Assembly: GCF_025447595.1 (NCBI RefSeq)
Contig: NZ_JAOEJU010000005.1
Coordinates: 186,001 to 250,000, forward strand
DNA: 64,000 bases
From: Pseudomonas koreensis
GTDB lineage: Bacteria > Pseudomonadota > Gammaproteobacteria > Pseudomonadales > Pseudomonadaceae
Reading direction: 5' to 3'
The position numbers and the translations under genes were made by a program. Positions 38,638 through 48,077 of the stretch are shown in pieces. Positions within the stretch are counted from its first letter, which is position 1. The number at the start of each line of letters is the position of its first letter. The notes beneath the pieces are model-generated. The model was given only the letters and a program-made list of their open reading frames with translations, did not search any database and was not told the DNA's origin.

Positions 38638-40551
38638 ATGTCCGTACGACGCACACGCAAAGACGATGGCAGCCAATGGACAGTTGCGGACAGCCGCAGT
38701 GTTTACGGGATTCGCCATTGGGGGGCCGGGTATTTCGCGATCAATGACGCCGGTCGCGTCGAAGTTCGTCCGAACGGCCCGAGCAGTTCGCCTATCGATC
38801 TGTTCGAACAAGTCGACCAGTTGCGCAAGAGCGGCTTGTCCTTGCCGCTGCTGGTGCGTTTCCCCGACATCCTGCAAGACCGCGTCCGTCAGCTGACCGG
38901 TGCGTTCGATGCGAACATCGAGCGGCTGGAATACCAGAGCAAATACACCGCGCTGTACCCGATCAAGGTCAACCAGCAGGAAGCGGTGATCGAGAACATC
39001 ATCGCCACCCAGAACGTTTCCATCGGTCTGGAAGCCGGCTCCAAGCCTGAGCTGCTGGCGGTGCTGGCACTGGCGCCGAAGGGCGGCACCATCGTCTGCA
39101 ACGGTTACAAGGACCGCGAGTTCATCCGTCTGGCGCTGATGGGTCAGAAGCTCGGCCACAACGTGTTCATCGTGATCGAGAAAGAGTCCGAAGTCGGTCT
39201 GGTGATCGAAGAAGCCGCCTCGCTCAAGGTCAAGCCGCAGGTCGGTCTGCGTGTGCGTCTGTCGTCCCTGGCGTCGTCGAAGTGGGCGGACACCGGTGGC
39301 GAGAAATCCAAATTCGGTCTGTCGGCGGCGCAACTGCTGTCGGTGGTCGAGCGCTTCCGCGCGGCTGGCCTGGATCAGGGCATCCGTCTGCTGCACTTCC
39401 ACATGGGTTCGCAGATTGCCAACCTGGCTGACTACCAGCACGGCTTCAAGGAAGCGATCCGTTACTACGGCGAGCTGCGCAACCTCGGTCTGCCGGTCGA
39501 TCACATCGACGTCGGTGGCGGTCTGGGTGTCGACTACGACGGTACGCATTCGCGCAACGCCAGTTCGATCAACTACGACATGGATGACTACGCCGGTGTT
39601 GTGGTCGGCATGCTCAAGGAATTCTGCGACGCGCAGGCCCTGCCGCATCCGCACATCTTTTCCGAAAGCGGCCGTTCGCTGACCGCGCACCACGCGATGC
39701 TGGTGGTGCAGGTGACTGACGTCGAGAAACACAACGACGACGTGCCGCAGATCGAGAACAAGGAAGCACTGCCGGAAACCGTGCAGTGGCTGGTTGACCT
39801 GCTCGGCCCGACCGACATCGAAATGGTCACCGAAACCTACTGGCGCGCCACCCACTACATGAGCGACGTGGCCGCCCAGTACGCCGACGGCAAGCTGACC
39901 CTGGCTGAAAAAGCCCTGGCCGAGCAGTGCTACTTCGCCGTGTGCCGCCGTCTGCACAACTCGCTGAAGGCGCGTCAGCGTTCGCACCGTCAGGTGCTGG
40001 ACGAACTCAACGACAAGCTGGCCGACAAGTACATCTGCAACTTCTCGGTATTCCAGAGCCTGCCGGACACCTGGGCGATCGATCAGGTCCTGCCGATCAT
40101 CCCGCTGCACCGTCTCGACGAAGAGCCGCTGCGTCGTGCCGTTCTGCAAGACCTGACCTGTGACTCCGACGGCAAGATCAACCAGTACGTCGACGAGCAG
40201 AGTATCGAGACCAGCCTGCCGGTGCATGCGCTGAACGAAGGTGAAGACTACCTGCTGGGCGTGTTCCTGGTCGGCGCCTATCAGGAAATTCTCGGCGACA
40301 TGCATAACCTGTTCGGTGACACCGACTCGGTGAACATCTACCAGAACGCCGACGGCAGCGTGTATCACGCAGGTATCGAAACCCACGACACCATCGAAGA
40401 CATGCTGCGATATGTGCACCTGTCGCCGGAAGAGCTGATGACCCACTACCGCGACAAGTGCGCCAGTGCCCGCATCAGCGCGACCGAGCGCACCCAGTTC
40501 CTCGATGCATTGCGCCTGGGCCTGACCCGCTCCTCCTACCTGTCTTCCTGA
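38638..40551 (+). CDS. speA: Biosynthetic arginine decarboxylase SpeA
   Basis: SpeA is a PLP enzyme that turns arginine into agmatine for putrescine synthesis (637 aa, normal). The PLP-binding Lys is in [17 protein letters not shown] (about residue 107). The glycine-rich phosphate loop [19 protein letters not shown] and the [16 protein letters not shown] motif of this fold-III decarboxylase are present, as is the C-terminal Cys region ([19 protein letters not shown]). The order matches P. aeruginosa PA4839. Confidence 0.97.
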   Translation: MSVRRTRKDDGSQWTVADSRSVYGIRHWGAGYFAINDAGRVEVRPNGPSSSPIDLFEQVDQLRKSGLSLPLLVRFPDILQDRVRQLTGAFDANIERLEYQSKYTALYPIKVNQQEAVIENIIATQNVSIGLEAGSKPELLAVLALAPKGGTIVCNGYKDREFIRLALMGQKLGHNVFIVIEKESEVGLVIEEAASLKVKPQVGLRVRLSSLASSKWADTGGEKSKFGLSAAQLLSVVERFRAAGLDQGIRLLHFHMGSQIANLADYQHGFKEAIRYYGELRNLGLPVDHIDVGGGLGVDYDGTHSRNASSINYDMDDYAGVVVGMLKEFCDAQALPHPHIFSESGRSLTAHHAMLVVQVTDVEKHNDDVPQIENKEALPETVQWLVDLLGPTDIEMVTETYWRATHYMSDVAAQYADGKLTLAEKALAEQCYFAVCRRLHNSLKARQRSHRQVLDELNDKLADKYICNFSVFQSLPDTWAIDQVLPIIPLHRLDEEPLRRAVLQDLTCDSDGKINQYVDEQSIETSLPVHALNEGEDYLLGVFLVGAYQEILGDMHNLFGDTDSVNIYQNADGSVYHAGIETHDTIEDMLRYVHLSPEELMTHYRDKCASARISATERTQFLDALRLGLTRSSYLSS

Positions 40552-40570
40552 CGACAGGTTCCGAATCCAT

Positions 40571-40619
40571 CAGGTTGTCTGAAATTTTCCCGCACGTAGC
40601 GGACGTTTCAGATGACCTG
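40571..40619 (+). other. Long hairpin between speA and vgrG, paired only on + RNA
   Basis: CAGGTTGTCTGAAA (40571-40584) pairs with TTTCAGATGACCTG (40606-40619) over 14 bp if two G-U wobbles are allowed. The same positions would be A-C mismatches on the minus strand. A smaller CCGC/GCGG stem lies in the loop. It may be the speA 3' end or a leader structure of vgrG. The T-rich stretch comes about ten bases later, so a classic terminator is uncertain. Confidence 0.55.
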
Positions 40620-40783
40620 GTGAGACTCTTCTTTTTCTTTTCGCGAAACGACTGTCATTCAGGCGAGCAAAGTGATGTCGTCTGCTTTTCGCGTAGGTCA
40701 TTTCCGAATCTGTACTTCGGCACTCTACTCGGCCATGCCGCTCGGCGAGAATCCCCGGCCGCCCCCCCTGTAGAGAATCGCCC

Positions 40784-42133
40784 ATGTTCGATCCAGCCCA
40801 CGAGCCGTCGTTTCGTCTCGATGTAGCGGGGCTGTCCGCCCCGTTTGAAGTCCTGGCATTCACGGGTTTCGAAGCCATCAGCGAGCCTTTTGCATTTGAG
40901 ATCGACTTGCTGGTCAATGACCCTCATCTGGACCTTGCCGGTCTGATGTATCGCCCGGCGCGCCTGTGTTTCGGGCCTTCTGGCAATGGCGTGCACGGGC
41001 AGTTGCATAGCCTTGCCCAGCATGAACATGCGCTCGGCCCCCGTTTGTGCCGGGCGCGGCTGGGGCCGCAGTTGAGTTGCCTGGGCCTGCGCTACAGCCA
41101 GCGCATCTTCAGTGACCGCACGGTGCCGCAAATTCTGGATCAGGTGCTGCGCGAGCACGGTATCAGCGCAAGCCGGCGCCGATTCGAACTGCAGGCCGAT
41201 CATCCGTCCCGGACTTTTTGCACGCAGTATGGCGAGTCGGATCTGCAACTGGTGCAACGGTTGTGCGCGCAGGCCCGGATTCACTTTCACTTCGAACATG
41301 GTGCCAGAGGACATTGCCTGGTGTTCGGCGATGATCCGGCCCGGCTGCCGCGAGCGGGCGTCTTGCGATTCGACGGTGAAGGTCGCGGGTCGCCGCTGAC
41401 AGTGCGTCGCTGGCAGATAAGCGAGCACGCCCACAGGGGCGGCACGCGATTGCAGTGCATCCGCACGGCACAAGGGGAGTGCGATCAGGCTACCCTGCGC
41501 AGCGGCCAATGGCTGGCGTTGTTCGGTCACCCCATTGCGCATGCCAACACCCGTTGGTTATTGACCCGGATCGAGCACCGGGCGGATCCGTTGCTTGATC
41601 CGCCTTACAGCAACCGGATCTTTGCTGTCGATCATCTGCCCGTGGTCCCGGTGTCCACTGAGGGTTTGAGGAGTCGCATGCGCAGTCCGCAGCGTGCCTG
41701 GGTCGTGTCGGTCGAGGAGCAACAACCGGATCCCGCGCGCGCGGTTGCCGTTCAGTTTGACTGGCTTTATCAGGGTGAAGGCGCAAGTCCCAGCCACTGC
41801 TGGCTGCCGCTTGCCCCGGCGCTGGCTGATGTGCCGTCGGCGCTGTTGCAGGAAGGTCTGGAGGTGGTGGTGAGTTTTCTGGAAGGCGATCCCGAGCAAC
41901 CTGTGATCAGTGGCGTCTTGCAGGCCCCGGCAGTCGAAGCATGCATTGAGGAAGAAGAACGATTGTCGCTGCCCGACCACCTGGCAAGCGAAGGTCTGTC
42001 GCACTGGCTGAAAGCGGCCGAACCATTATTGCTGTTATGCCTGATCCCCGGGGGCGGCAGCTATAAGCATTGCGCCGCATCAATGTGCAGTTGCCGAGTG
42101 GTCGCCGGACTGAAAACGAGCGAAGGAAGATGA
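40784..42133 (+). CDS. Short VgrG spike protein lacking the needle
   Basis: VgrG trimers cap the T6SS tube and deliver effectors. The N-terminal gp27-like part (about 8-320: FTGFEAISEPFAFEIDLLV, QILDQVLREHGI, QYGESDLQLVQRLCAQARI) and the gp5 OB-fold (about 325-395: AVAVQFDWLYQGEG, PVISGVLQAP) are intact. After this, where most VgrGs carry a beta-helix needle (DUF2345 region), the protein ends with 55 residues, including a Cys-rich tail (PGGGSYKHCAASMCSCR). Length is 449 against the usual 600-700 or more. It overlaps the adaptor gene (ATGA). A frameshift is not needed to explain the end, but cannot be excluded. Confidence 0.87.
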   Translation: MFDPAHEPSFRLDVAGLSAPFEVLAFTGFEAISEPFAFEIDLLVNDPHLDLAGLMYRPARLCFGPSGNGVHGQLHSLAQHEHALGPRLCRARLGPQLSCLGLRYSQRIFSDRTVPQILDQVLREHGISASRRRFELQADHPSRTFCTQYGESDLQLVQRLCAQARIHFHFEHGARGHCLVFGDDPARLPRAGVLRFDGEGRGSPLTVRRWQISEHAHRGGTRLQCIRTAQGECDQATLRSGQWLALFGHPIAHANTRWLLTRIEHRADPLLDPPYSNRIFAVDHLPVVPVSTEGLRSRMRSPQRAWVVSVEEQQPDPARAVAVQFDWLYQGEGASPSHCWLPLAPALADVPSALLQEGLEVVVSFLEGDPEQPVISGVLQAPAVEACIEEEERLSLPDHLASEGLSHWLKAAEPLLLLCLIPGGGSYKHCAASMCSCRVVAGLKTSEGR

Positions 42134-42924
42134 GCGCCGCGACACCGGGGCAGCATGCGCAGTGGTTGTTGCTGGACTCTGCACAGGCACCACAGGCGTT
42201 GACTACCCTGCGTCAGGGGTTCGCGGGTGTACGCCGCCAGAAACTGTTTGAAGGTACGGAGTTTCAGCCCGTTAGCGAGCAGGGGCCATTGTTGATCGAC
42301 CTGCGCGAATGCATGGCGCTGTCGGCGCTGTGTCACACCGATCCGCAGACCTGGTGCGGGTTGCTGTTAGGCAGCGATGCCACGACCGAATCGCTGCGTG
42401 CGCATTTACAGCGGATGCTGACGGTTTCTGTCGGCGTGAATCATCGTGCGCTGCTCAATTACTACGACCGGCAGACGGCCAGTTACTTTTTCGATGCCTG
42501 TGATGCGCGTCAATTGAGTTGCTGGCTCGGACCGATCAAATGGCTGCGCTGGTTCGGTGGTACCTGGGCCGACCGGGCGAGCGGCAGCCTGGGATGGCAG
42601 CAACTGCGCAATCCGGGGCTGGACGTCGAGCCACTGCAGATTGAACAGGGGTTGACCCGTCATCAACGCGAGCACCTGCATCGTTGCCTGCTGGAACAAC
42701 ATGTCTGGCGCTGGAGTCAATCGACGGGAACCGATTACCGCACACTGTCCTCCCACCTTGAACAGGGCCTTTCGCTGGGTTTCAGCGATCGGGCCGTGCT
42801 GGACGACTGGTTGTGGCTACGCTTGCAGCATCCACGCGCAGAAGTGGTGCAACCGCCACAAGGGTTGACCCAACAGGAGCGGCTCGAACATCTGCGTCGC
42901 CGCTGGCAGAACAACCAACCCTGA
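42130..42924 (+). CDS. DUF4123 T6SS adaptor (Tap/TEC-like chaperone)
   Basis: The 264-residue protein fits DUF4123, which loads effectors on VgrG. The N-terminal pattern QHAQWLLLDSAQAPQALTTL, the middle GPLLIDL and LLGSDATTESLRAHLQRMLTV, then LNYYDRQTASYFFDACDARQ followed by LGPI, are typical. ATG 42130 overlaps the vgrG stop. DUF4123 genes normally lie between vgrG and the effector they load, which makes the next gene the candidate cargo. Confidence 0.85.
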   Translation: MSAATPGQHAQWLLLDSAQAPQALTTLRQGFAGVRRQKLFEGTEFQPVSEQGPLLIDLRECMALSALCHTDPQTWCGLLLGSDATTESLRAHLQRMLTVSVGVNHRALLNYYDRQTASYFFDACDARQLSCWLGPIKWLRWFGGTWADRASGSLGWQQLRNPGLDVEPLQIEQGLTRHQREHLHRCLLEQHVWRWSQSTGTDYRTLSSHLEQGLSLGFSDRAVLDDWLWLRLQHPRAEVVQPPQGLTQQERLEHLRRRWQNNQP

Positions 42925-42941
42925 CACGAGGTTTCGCGCGC

Positions 42942-43865
42942 ATGGCCCATTTTTTACGGCACTGGTTCGGCGCGATCCCCGCGGGTTTTCTGCTGTTGAT
43001 TCTCAGTGGTTGTTCGCCGCTTGAAATACTCGACGCCCTGACGCCGCAAGACTCCTTCGTCAAAACCGCGAGCATTGCCTATGGCGACGATCCGCGTCAG
43101 GAGCTCGATGTCTACGTGCCGCGCCACCTGCCAATGGGCGCCCCGGTGGTGGTGTTTTTCTATGGCGGCAGCTGGAACAGCGGCGACCGCGGTGATTACG
43201 GTTTTGTCGGTGAGGCATTGGCCTCACGCGGCATCGTGACGGTGGTGGCGGACTATCGGTTGTACCCTCAGGTTCGCTATCCACAATTTCTTGAGGACGG
43301 GGCCCGGGCCGTTGCGTGGACCAAGGCCCATATCCATGAGTTTTCCGGCAACCCCCGGCGGCTGTACCTGATGGGACACAGCTCCGGGGCCTACAACGCC
43401 TCGATGCTGGCGCTGGATCCGCGTTTGCTGGGTGCGGTCGGGATGTCCCCGGCGGACCTTAGTGGCTGGATCGGCCTGGCCGGCCCTTACGATTTTCTGC
43501 CGATCAGGAACCCGCAAGTGCGTCCGGTGTTTTTCTGGCCGGACTCACCGCCTCAATCACAGCCGATCCGGCATGTCAGCGCCGGTGCACCACCGGCGCT
43601 GCTGATAGCGGCGAGCCGGGACAGCCTGGTCGATCCGGCCCGCAATACCGGTGGCCTGGCGCGAACCCTGCGCGAAGTCGGCGTGCCGGCGCAGGATTTG
43701 TACTACTCCCGCCCGAATCACATGACGCTGGTGGCTGCATTGTCGCAGCCGCTGCGGTGGCTGGCGCCGGTGCTGGATCAGATTGTCGGTTTTATCCGGC
43801 ACACGCCCGCCTCAATGAGCCGCGCCGGCGAACCAGCCGTCGTTGCGCCGCAGTCGCCACGCTAA
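42942..43865 (+). CDS. Lipoprotein-type alpha/beta hydrolase (esterase/lipase), candidate T6SS-linked
   Basis: A 307-residue hydrolase of the carboxylesterase group. The oxyanion-type motif FFYGGSWNSGD, nucleophile S147 in GHSSG, acid D227 (ASRDSLVD) and H260 (RPNHMTLV) form a plausible triad. From ATG 42942 it has a lipoprotein signal (AGFLLLILSGC, lipobox LSGC), so it is probably exported by Sec and lipidated. It starts 17 bases after the adaptor gene, where a T6SS effector is expected. A Sec signal is unusual for an injected effector, so it may instead be an ordinary envelope esterase that happens to lie here. Its 3' end overlaps the convergent MATE gene by 54 bases. Confidence 0.85.
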   Translation: MAHFLRHWFGAIPAGFLLLILSGCSPLEILDALTPQDSFVKTASIAYGDDPRQELDVYVPRHLPMGAPVVVFFYGGSWNSGDRGDYGFVGEALASRGIVTVVADYRLYPQVRYPQFLEDGARAVAWTKAHIHEFSGNPRRLYLMGHSSGAYNASMLALDPRLLGAVGMSPADLSGWIGLAGPYDFLPIRNPQVRPVFFWPDSPPQSQPIRHVSAGAPPALLIAASRDSLVDPARNTGGLARTLREVGVPAQDLYYSRPNHMTLVAALSQPLRWLAPVLDQIVGFIRHTPASMSRAGEPAVVAPQSPR

Positions 43866-45161
43866 CGTGCCGAGGGTCAGGCTACGCAGCACCATGAACA
43901 GCAGGAATGAAATCCACAACCCGTGATTGCCCAGCCCGCTCAACACCCAGGCGAATGGCAGCAGCAGAGCGACCGTCAGCAGCATGCCGTTGCGCATTTC
44001 CCGGGCGCGGGTGGCGCCGATGAACAGGCCGTCGAGCAAATAGCTCCAGACGGCAATCAAGGGCAGCACGGCGAGGTAGGGCAGGTAGATGAATGCGGTC
44101 TCGCGCACGCTCTGAATGTCGGTCTGCATTTCGATAAACAGGTGACCGGCAAACAGAAACAGTGCCGCAAAGCCCAGGCTCGCCAGCAACGACCAGCCAC
44201 CGGCAACCACCAGCGAGCGGCGCAGTGACAGACGATCACGGGCACCGATGGCGTGTCCGCACAGGGCTTCGACGGCATGGGCCAGACCGTCCAGCGCGTG
44301 GGCGGTCAGCAGCAGGCCGTTGAGCAGCAGCGCATTGGCCGCAACCGTGGCATCGCCCAGCCGGGCACCCTGCACGGTGATCAGGAAAAACACCGATTGC
44401 AGGGCCAGGCTGCGAATGAAAATGTCCCGGTTGACCGCCAGCAGCGGGCGCCAGCTCTGCCAGACCTTCAGTGCGGCCCAGGCGATATGGCCGGGATAGG
44501 CACGAAGCGCCTTGCGAGTCATCCACAGGCCGAGCAGGGCGCCACTCCATTCGGCGATCACCGACGCTCGCGCCGAACCGACCACGCCCCAGTCCAGGCC
44601 AATCACGAACCACAGGTTGAGCACGATGTTGATCAGGTTGGTGCTCAACAGAATGGCCAGCGGTGCGCGGGCGTTCTGAGTGCCGAGGAACCATCCGACC
44701 AACGCATAGCTGGCCAGCGCCGCCGGCAGCCCGAACAGTCGGGTGTGGAAGAAGTCGCGGGTCAGTTGATCCAGCTCCGCTGATGGTTGCATGAAATGCA
44801 GCGCAACGCCGCTCAGTGGTACGCCCAGCGTTCCGAGCAGCAGCGCCAGCCCCATCGCCAGCAACAGGCCCTGAAGCAGAATCTGCCGCAAGGCCGCGCC
44901 GTCGCTGCGCCCGGCGGCCTGCGCGGCAAAACCGGTGGTGCCCATGCGTAGAAAACCCATGGCCCAGGCCAGAAAGGTGTACAGGCTGGCGCCCACGGCC
45001 ACCGCGCCCAACTGATGGGCGTGAGGCAGGTGACCGATGACGGTACTGTCGACCAGCGCCACCAGCGGCACGGAAATGTTGGAGAGGATCATGGGGGCGG
45101 CGAGGGCCCAGACCCGGCGATGGGTCGGGCGGTCGCGCCAGTCGGCGATCAGGTTGGACAT
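43812..45161 (-). CDS. MATE family efflux transporter (DinF-like)
   Basis: A 449-residue inner-membrane protein with twelve hydrophobic segments arranged as two six-helix halves. The start RRVWALAAPMILSNISVPLVALVDSTVIGHL is typical of the DinF branch of MATE drug/cation antiporters. The substrate is unknown. It is convergent with the hydrolase gene and overlaps its end by 54 bases. Confidence 0.9.
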   Translation of the reverse strand: MSNLIADWRDRPTHRRVWALAAPMILSNISVPLVALVDSTVIGHLPHAHQLGAVAVGASLYTFLAWAMGFLRMGTTGFAAQAAGRSDGAALRQILLQGLLLAMGLALLLGTLGVPLSGVALHFMQPSAELDQLTRDFFHTRLFGLPAALASYALVGWFLGTQNARAPLAILLSTNLINIVLNLWFVIGLDWGVVGSARASVIAEWSGALLGLWMTRKALRAYPGHIAWAALKVWQSWRPLLAVNRDIFIRSLALQSVFFLITVQGARLGDATVAANALLLNGLLLTAHALDGLAHAVEALCGHAIGARDRLSLRRSLVVAGGWSLLASLGFAALFLFAGHLFIEMQTDIQSVRETAFIYLPYLAVLPLIAVWSYLLDGLFIGATRAREMRNGMLLTVALLLPFAWVLSGLGNHGLWISFLLFMVLRSLTLGTLAWRLRRNDGWFAGAAH

Positions 45162-45198
45162 GCGGGCTCCTTGGGGAGCGGCATTGTAGCGGGAGGTG

Positions 45199-45492
45199 TC
45201 AGTGAATGATCCAGCTCAGCAGCCACAATCCCAGCAGCAACCAGATGATCCCGGCAATGATCGAGGCATTCATGAACGCGCGGATTGCCGACCACAACAG
45301 CATCAGGCCGACGATCAGCGCAATGATGCTGATGATCGACGTGTCCATGCCCAGCGCCTTCGACAGCCCGTCGACAAAATTGCCGCCAGCGTTGCCCAGC
45401 AGATTGAACAGGCCGCTGAGGCCGTCGACGATGAAGCGGATGATCGAGCCGAGCGCCTGGCCCAGCCATTCGAAAAAGCTTTCTACCTGCAT
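45199..45492 (-). CDS. Small membrane protein (97 aa)
   Basis: An unrecognised small protein with an amphipathic N-terminus (MQVESFFEWLGQALGSIIRF) and two hydrophobic helices near residues 53-70 (IISIIALIVGLMLLWSAI) and 78-96 (IIAGIIWLLLGLWLLSWII). ATG 45492 gives the compact form; the frame is open further upstream to 45597. It lies 37 bases before the MATE gene on the same strand, perhaps co-transcribed. Confidence 0.7.
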   Translation of the reverse strand: MQVESFFEWLGQALGSIIRFIVDGLSGLFNLLGNAGGNFVDGLSKALGMDTSIISIIALIVGLMLLWSAIRAFMNASIIAGIIWLLLGLWLLSWIIH

Positions 45493-45637
45493 GTCTGTTT
45501 CCTGATGAAAGAGCTGAGCCTTGGGCCGCAGCGGGTGCGGTCGAGTTCCCTGCAAGCATAGAGGGTTTGGATCCGGGCGACTGCCCCTTGCCTTCAATCC
45601 GCATCCCCCCGAAGCTATACGCCTTCAGGAGAACCCG

Positions 45638-45940
45638 ATGAACCTTGTTGAACTGACCGAACGCCTGCACGCCATTCGCGACCGCAATGACTGGCGGCAA
45701 TTTCACAGCCCGAAAAACCTGGCCATGGCCGCCAGCGTGGAAATGTCCGAACTGGTGGAAATCTTCCAGTGGCTGACCGAGGACCAGTCCCGAGAGTTGC
45801 CGGCAGACAAACTCGCCCACGCCGGGCAGGAAGTCGGCGACATCGTTCTCTATCTGTTGCTGCTGTGCAGCGAACTGGGGCTGGACATGAATGAAGTGGT
45901 GCGCAGCAAACTCGCCGACAGCGAACGGCGGTTCAGCTGA
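45638..45940 (+). CDS. MazG-like nucleotide pyrophosphohydrolase
   Basis: A 100-residue all-helical protein of the MazG-like (RS21-C6/dCTPase) type. The metal-binding pattern is visible: E-x2-E-L in VEMSELVEIFQWL and E-x2-D in EVGDIVLYLLLL. The family hydrolyses non-canonical or excess nucleoside triphosphates to monophosphates. ATG 45638 follows a CAGGAGAA ribosome site. The stop overlaps the next start (TGATG). Confidence 0.88.
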   Translation: MNLVELTERLHAIRDRNDWRQFHSPKNLAMAASVEMSELVEIFQWLTEDQSRELPADKLAHAGQEVGDIVLYLLLLCSELGLDMNEVVRSKLADSERRFS

Positions 45941-46689
45941 TGAGCGACCGTCATTTCGATCAGTTGGCGACCCGCTTCGCCGAGAAAATCTACGGCGGTG
46001 CCAAAGGCGCGATCCGCCTCGCGGTGCTGCAGGCTGACCTCGCCGAAGCTTTGCCGGATCGTCCGCTGCGGGTGCTGGACATCGGTGGCGGCCTGGGCCA
46101 CATGTCGCTGTGGCTGGCTGAACGCGGGCACCAGGTGACGTTCACCGAACCGGCCGAACCGATGCTCGAAGGCGCACGCCAGCGCTTTGCCGAAGCGGGG
46201 CAAACCGCAACGTTCATTCAGGCGCCCTGGCAGGAACTGCTCGGCCAGCTCACCGAACCCTACGATCTGGTGCTGTGCCATGCGGTGCTGGAATGGCTGG
46301 CCGAACCCCACGCGATCCTGCCGGTGCTGCATCAGTTGACCAGGCCCGGCGGCTGGCTGTCGTTGGCGTTCTACAACCGCGATGCACTGATTTACCGGAA
46401 CCTGCTCAAAGGCCATTTCAAGAAAATGCGCAAGAACGACATGGCCGGTGAAAAACAGAGCCTGACCCCGCAGCAGCCACTCGATCCACGGGAACTTGCA
46501 ACGCAACTCGCCGGGTTGTGGCAGGTCGAAACCCAGAGCGGGGTGCGGGTTTTCCACGATTACATGCCGGTGGAATTCCAGGCCCGCGCCGAATTGATTG
46601 ATTTGCTCGAGATGGAGCTCGCCCACCGTCGTCACCCAAGCTTCGCCGGGCTTGGGCGCTACTTGCACTGGATCTGCCGGCCGATCTGA
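45940..46689 (+). CDS. cmoM: tRNA 5-carboxymethoxyuridine methyltransferase CmoM
   Basis: CmoM methylates the carboxyl of cmo5U34 in tRNA with SAM (249 aa). The start DRHFDQLATRFAEKIYGGAKG matches the E. coli SmtA/CmoM beginning (RNFDDIAEKFSRNIYGTTKG). SAM motif I is VLDIGGGLGHMSLWLAERGHQV; the motifs LCHAVLEWLAEP, PGGWLSLAFYN and SGVRVFHDYM are also conserved. It is translationally coupled to the MazG-like gene. Confidence 0.92.
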   Translation: MSDRHFDQLATRFAEKIYGGAKGAIRLAVLQADLAEALPDRPLRVLDIGGGLGHMSLWLAERGHQVTFTEPAEPMLEGARQRFAEAGQTATFIQAPWQELLGQLTEPYDLVLCHAVLEWLAEPHAILPVLHQLTRPGGWLSLAFYNRDALIYRNLLKGHFKKMRKNDMAGEKQSLTPQQPLDPRELATQLAGLWQVETQSGVRVFHDYMPVEFQARAELIDLLEMELAHRRHPSFAGLGRYLHWICRPI

Positions 46690-46701
46690 TCGGAGCGAGA
46701 T

Positions 46702-47316
46702 ATGAAAGGTCATTCAGGGTTACTGCTGATCTGTCTGGGGTTGGCCGCCTGCCAGGGCAGCAACCCTTATGTGGCTCAGTCGCGGCCATTACCGCCGGCA
46801 CCACCGCAAGCGGCAACTACCTTCGACCGCAGCGCCTATCCCGCGCCGCCTCGTGACTACGGGCGCTATCGCAGTTGGGCGTGGCTCAACGGTCAGTTGC
46901 CGCCGGGCACGGCCTGGGCGGATTCGGCGCAAGTGGCCGAGGCGGTCAGCAGCGCGCTGGACCAGCGCGGCTTGCGCCCGCTGCATGACAATCGCCCGGC
47001 CGATCTGCTGGTCAGCGCCAACCTGAGCCTGGAAACCCGCCTGCGTCAGGTGCAGGACGATTACGGTTTTTACGGCGGCGGATACGGCGGTTATGACCGA
47101 TACGGCCGCGGTTACGGGATGTACAACACAGTGCCGATCGTCCGTACCTACCAGGAGCAGGTCGTGGTGGTGCGGGTCGATCTGTTCGATGCCGGCAGCG
47201 GTCAGCCGGTCTGGAGCGCCAGCGCCGAAACCGGCACCCAGGGCAAACAGAGTGATCGCACCGATGCGATTCGGGAGGCTGTCGAAAAGGCCATGTCGGC
47301 GTATCCTCCCAGTTAG
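46702..47316 (+). CDS. DUF4136 lipoprotein
   Basis: A 204-residue lipoprotein: the signal [17 protein letters not shown] ends in the lipobox LAAC. The DUF4136 domain follows ([11 protein letters not shown], then [11 protein letters not shown] and [18 protein letters not shown]), with a Gly/Tyr-rich loop ([18 protein letters not shown]) and a C-terminal [18 protein letters not shown]. It is a paralogue of the next gene. Function is unknown; it probably sits in the outer membrane facing the periplasm. Confidence 0.88.
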   Translation: MKGHSGLLLICLGLAACQGSNPYVAQSRPLPPAPPQAATTFDRSAYPAPPRDYGRYRSWAWLNGQLPPGTAWADSAQVAEAVSSALDQRGLRPLHDNRPADLLVSANLSLETRLRQVQDDYGFYGGGYGGYDRYGRGYGMYNTVPIVRTYQEQVVVVRVDLFDAGSGQPVWSASAETGTQGKQSDRTDAIREAVEKAMSAYPPS

Positions 47317-47370
47317 CTTCCTGCAATTGAGAAGCTCCCTCAGGTTCATGTCTTCCACCGGAGAAAAACC

Positions 47371-47928
47371 ATGTTCCGCCGTCTCGCTTTACTGGTCGTG
47401 GCCGCGCTGCTCAGTGCCTGCGCCGCCAACCAGGTCAATCATGACTTCGACGCCAGCCGCGACTTTGCCGCTTATCGCAGCTGGAGCTGGAAAGAACCCG
47501 CCCTGCAATACCGCCCCGACGATCCACGGATCAAGAGCGACCTGACCGAACAACGCATCCGTCAGGCCGTCGCCGATCAACTGGATCAGCGTGGTCTGCG
47601 CCCGGCCGCCTCGGGTGCCCGAGGCGATCTGTTTGTGCAGACTTACCTGATCGTCGAGGACCGGCAGCAACAGGTGACCACCAACTACGGCGGCGGTTGG
47701 GGTGGCCCGTGGAACGGGTACTGGGGTGCACCGATGTACAACGAAACCCGCAACATCACCTACAAGGTGGCAACCATTCAGGTCGATCTGCTCGACGGCA
47801 AGGACGGCAAACTGGTGTGGCGTGGCAGCGACGAGCAAATGCTCAGCCGCACGCCGAACCCGGCGGATCGCAGCGGCGCCATCCGCGAAACCGTGGCGCG
47901 GATCCTGTCCAACTATCCGCCGCGCTGA
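47371..47928 (+). CDS. DUF4136 lipoprotein (paralogue)
   Basis: A 185-residue lipoprotein with the signal MFRRLALLVVAALLSAC (lipobox LSAC). The DUF4136 domain repeats the landmarks of the upstream protein: [31 protein letters not shown], a Gly/Trp-rich loop (YGGGWGGPWNGYWG), and RSGAIRETVARILSNYPPR. The pair is a tandem duplication with a shared direction and a 54-base gap. A terminator follows. Confidence 0.88.
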   Translation: MFRRLALLVVAALLSACAANQVNHDFDASRDFAAYRSWSWKEPALQYRPDDPRIKSDLTEQRIRQAVADQLDQRGLRPAASGARGDLFVQTYLIVEDRQQQVTTNYGGGWGGPWNGYWGAPMYNETRNITYKVATIQVDLLDGKDGKLVWRGSDEQMLSRTPNPADRSGAIRETVARILSNYPPR

Positions 47929-47940
47929 GTTTGTTGAACA

Positions 47941-47969
47941 AAAACGGGAGCCAATGGCTCCCGTTTTTT
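47941..47969 (+). terminator. Terminator after the DUF4136 pair
   Basis: Stem AAAACGGGAGCC (47941-47952) / GGCTCCCGTTTT (47956-47967) with a 3-base loop and a T-run, 12 bases after the stop codon. Confidence 0.9.
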
Positions 47970-48077
47970 ATGAGCGGGTGAAACTGGCGCCTTGCCAGCA
48001 GTGTTGCCTGCGCGTGTCTACACTCATAACCATCCATGGAGGTTGCGCCCGGCCGTGCGCCGGCAAAGGAGTGCGCC

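Noticed and set aside
38623..40446. 607-codon open frame antisense to speA
   Set aside because: Shadow of SpeA, which shows all family motifs.
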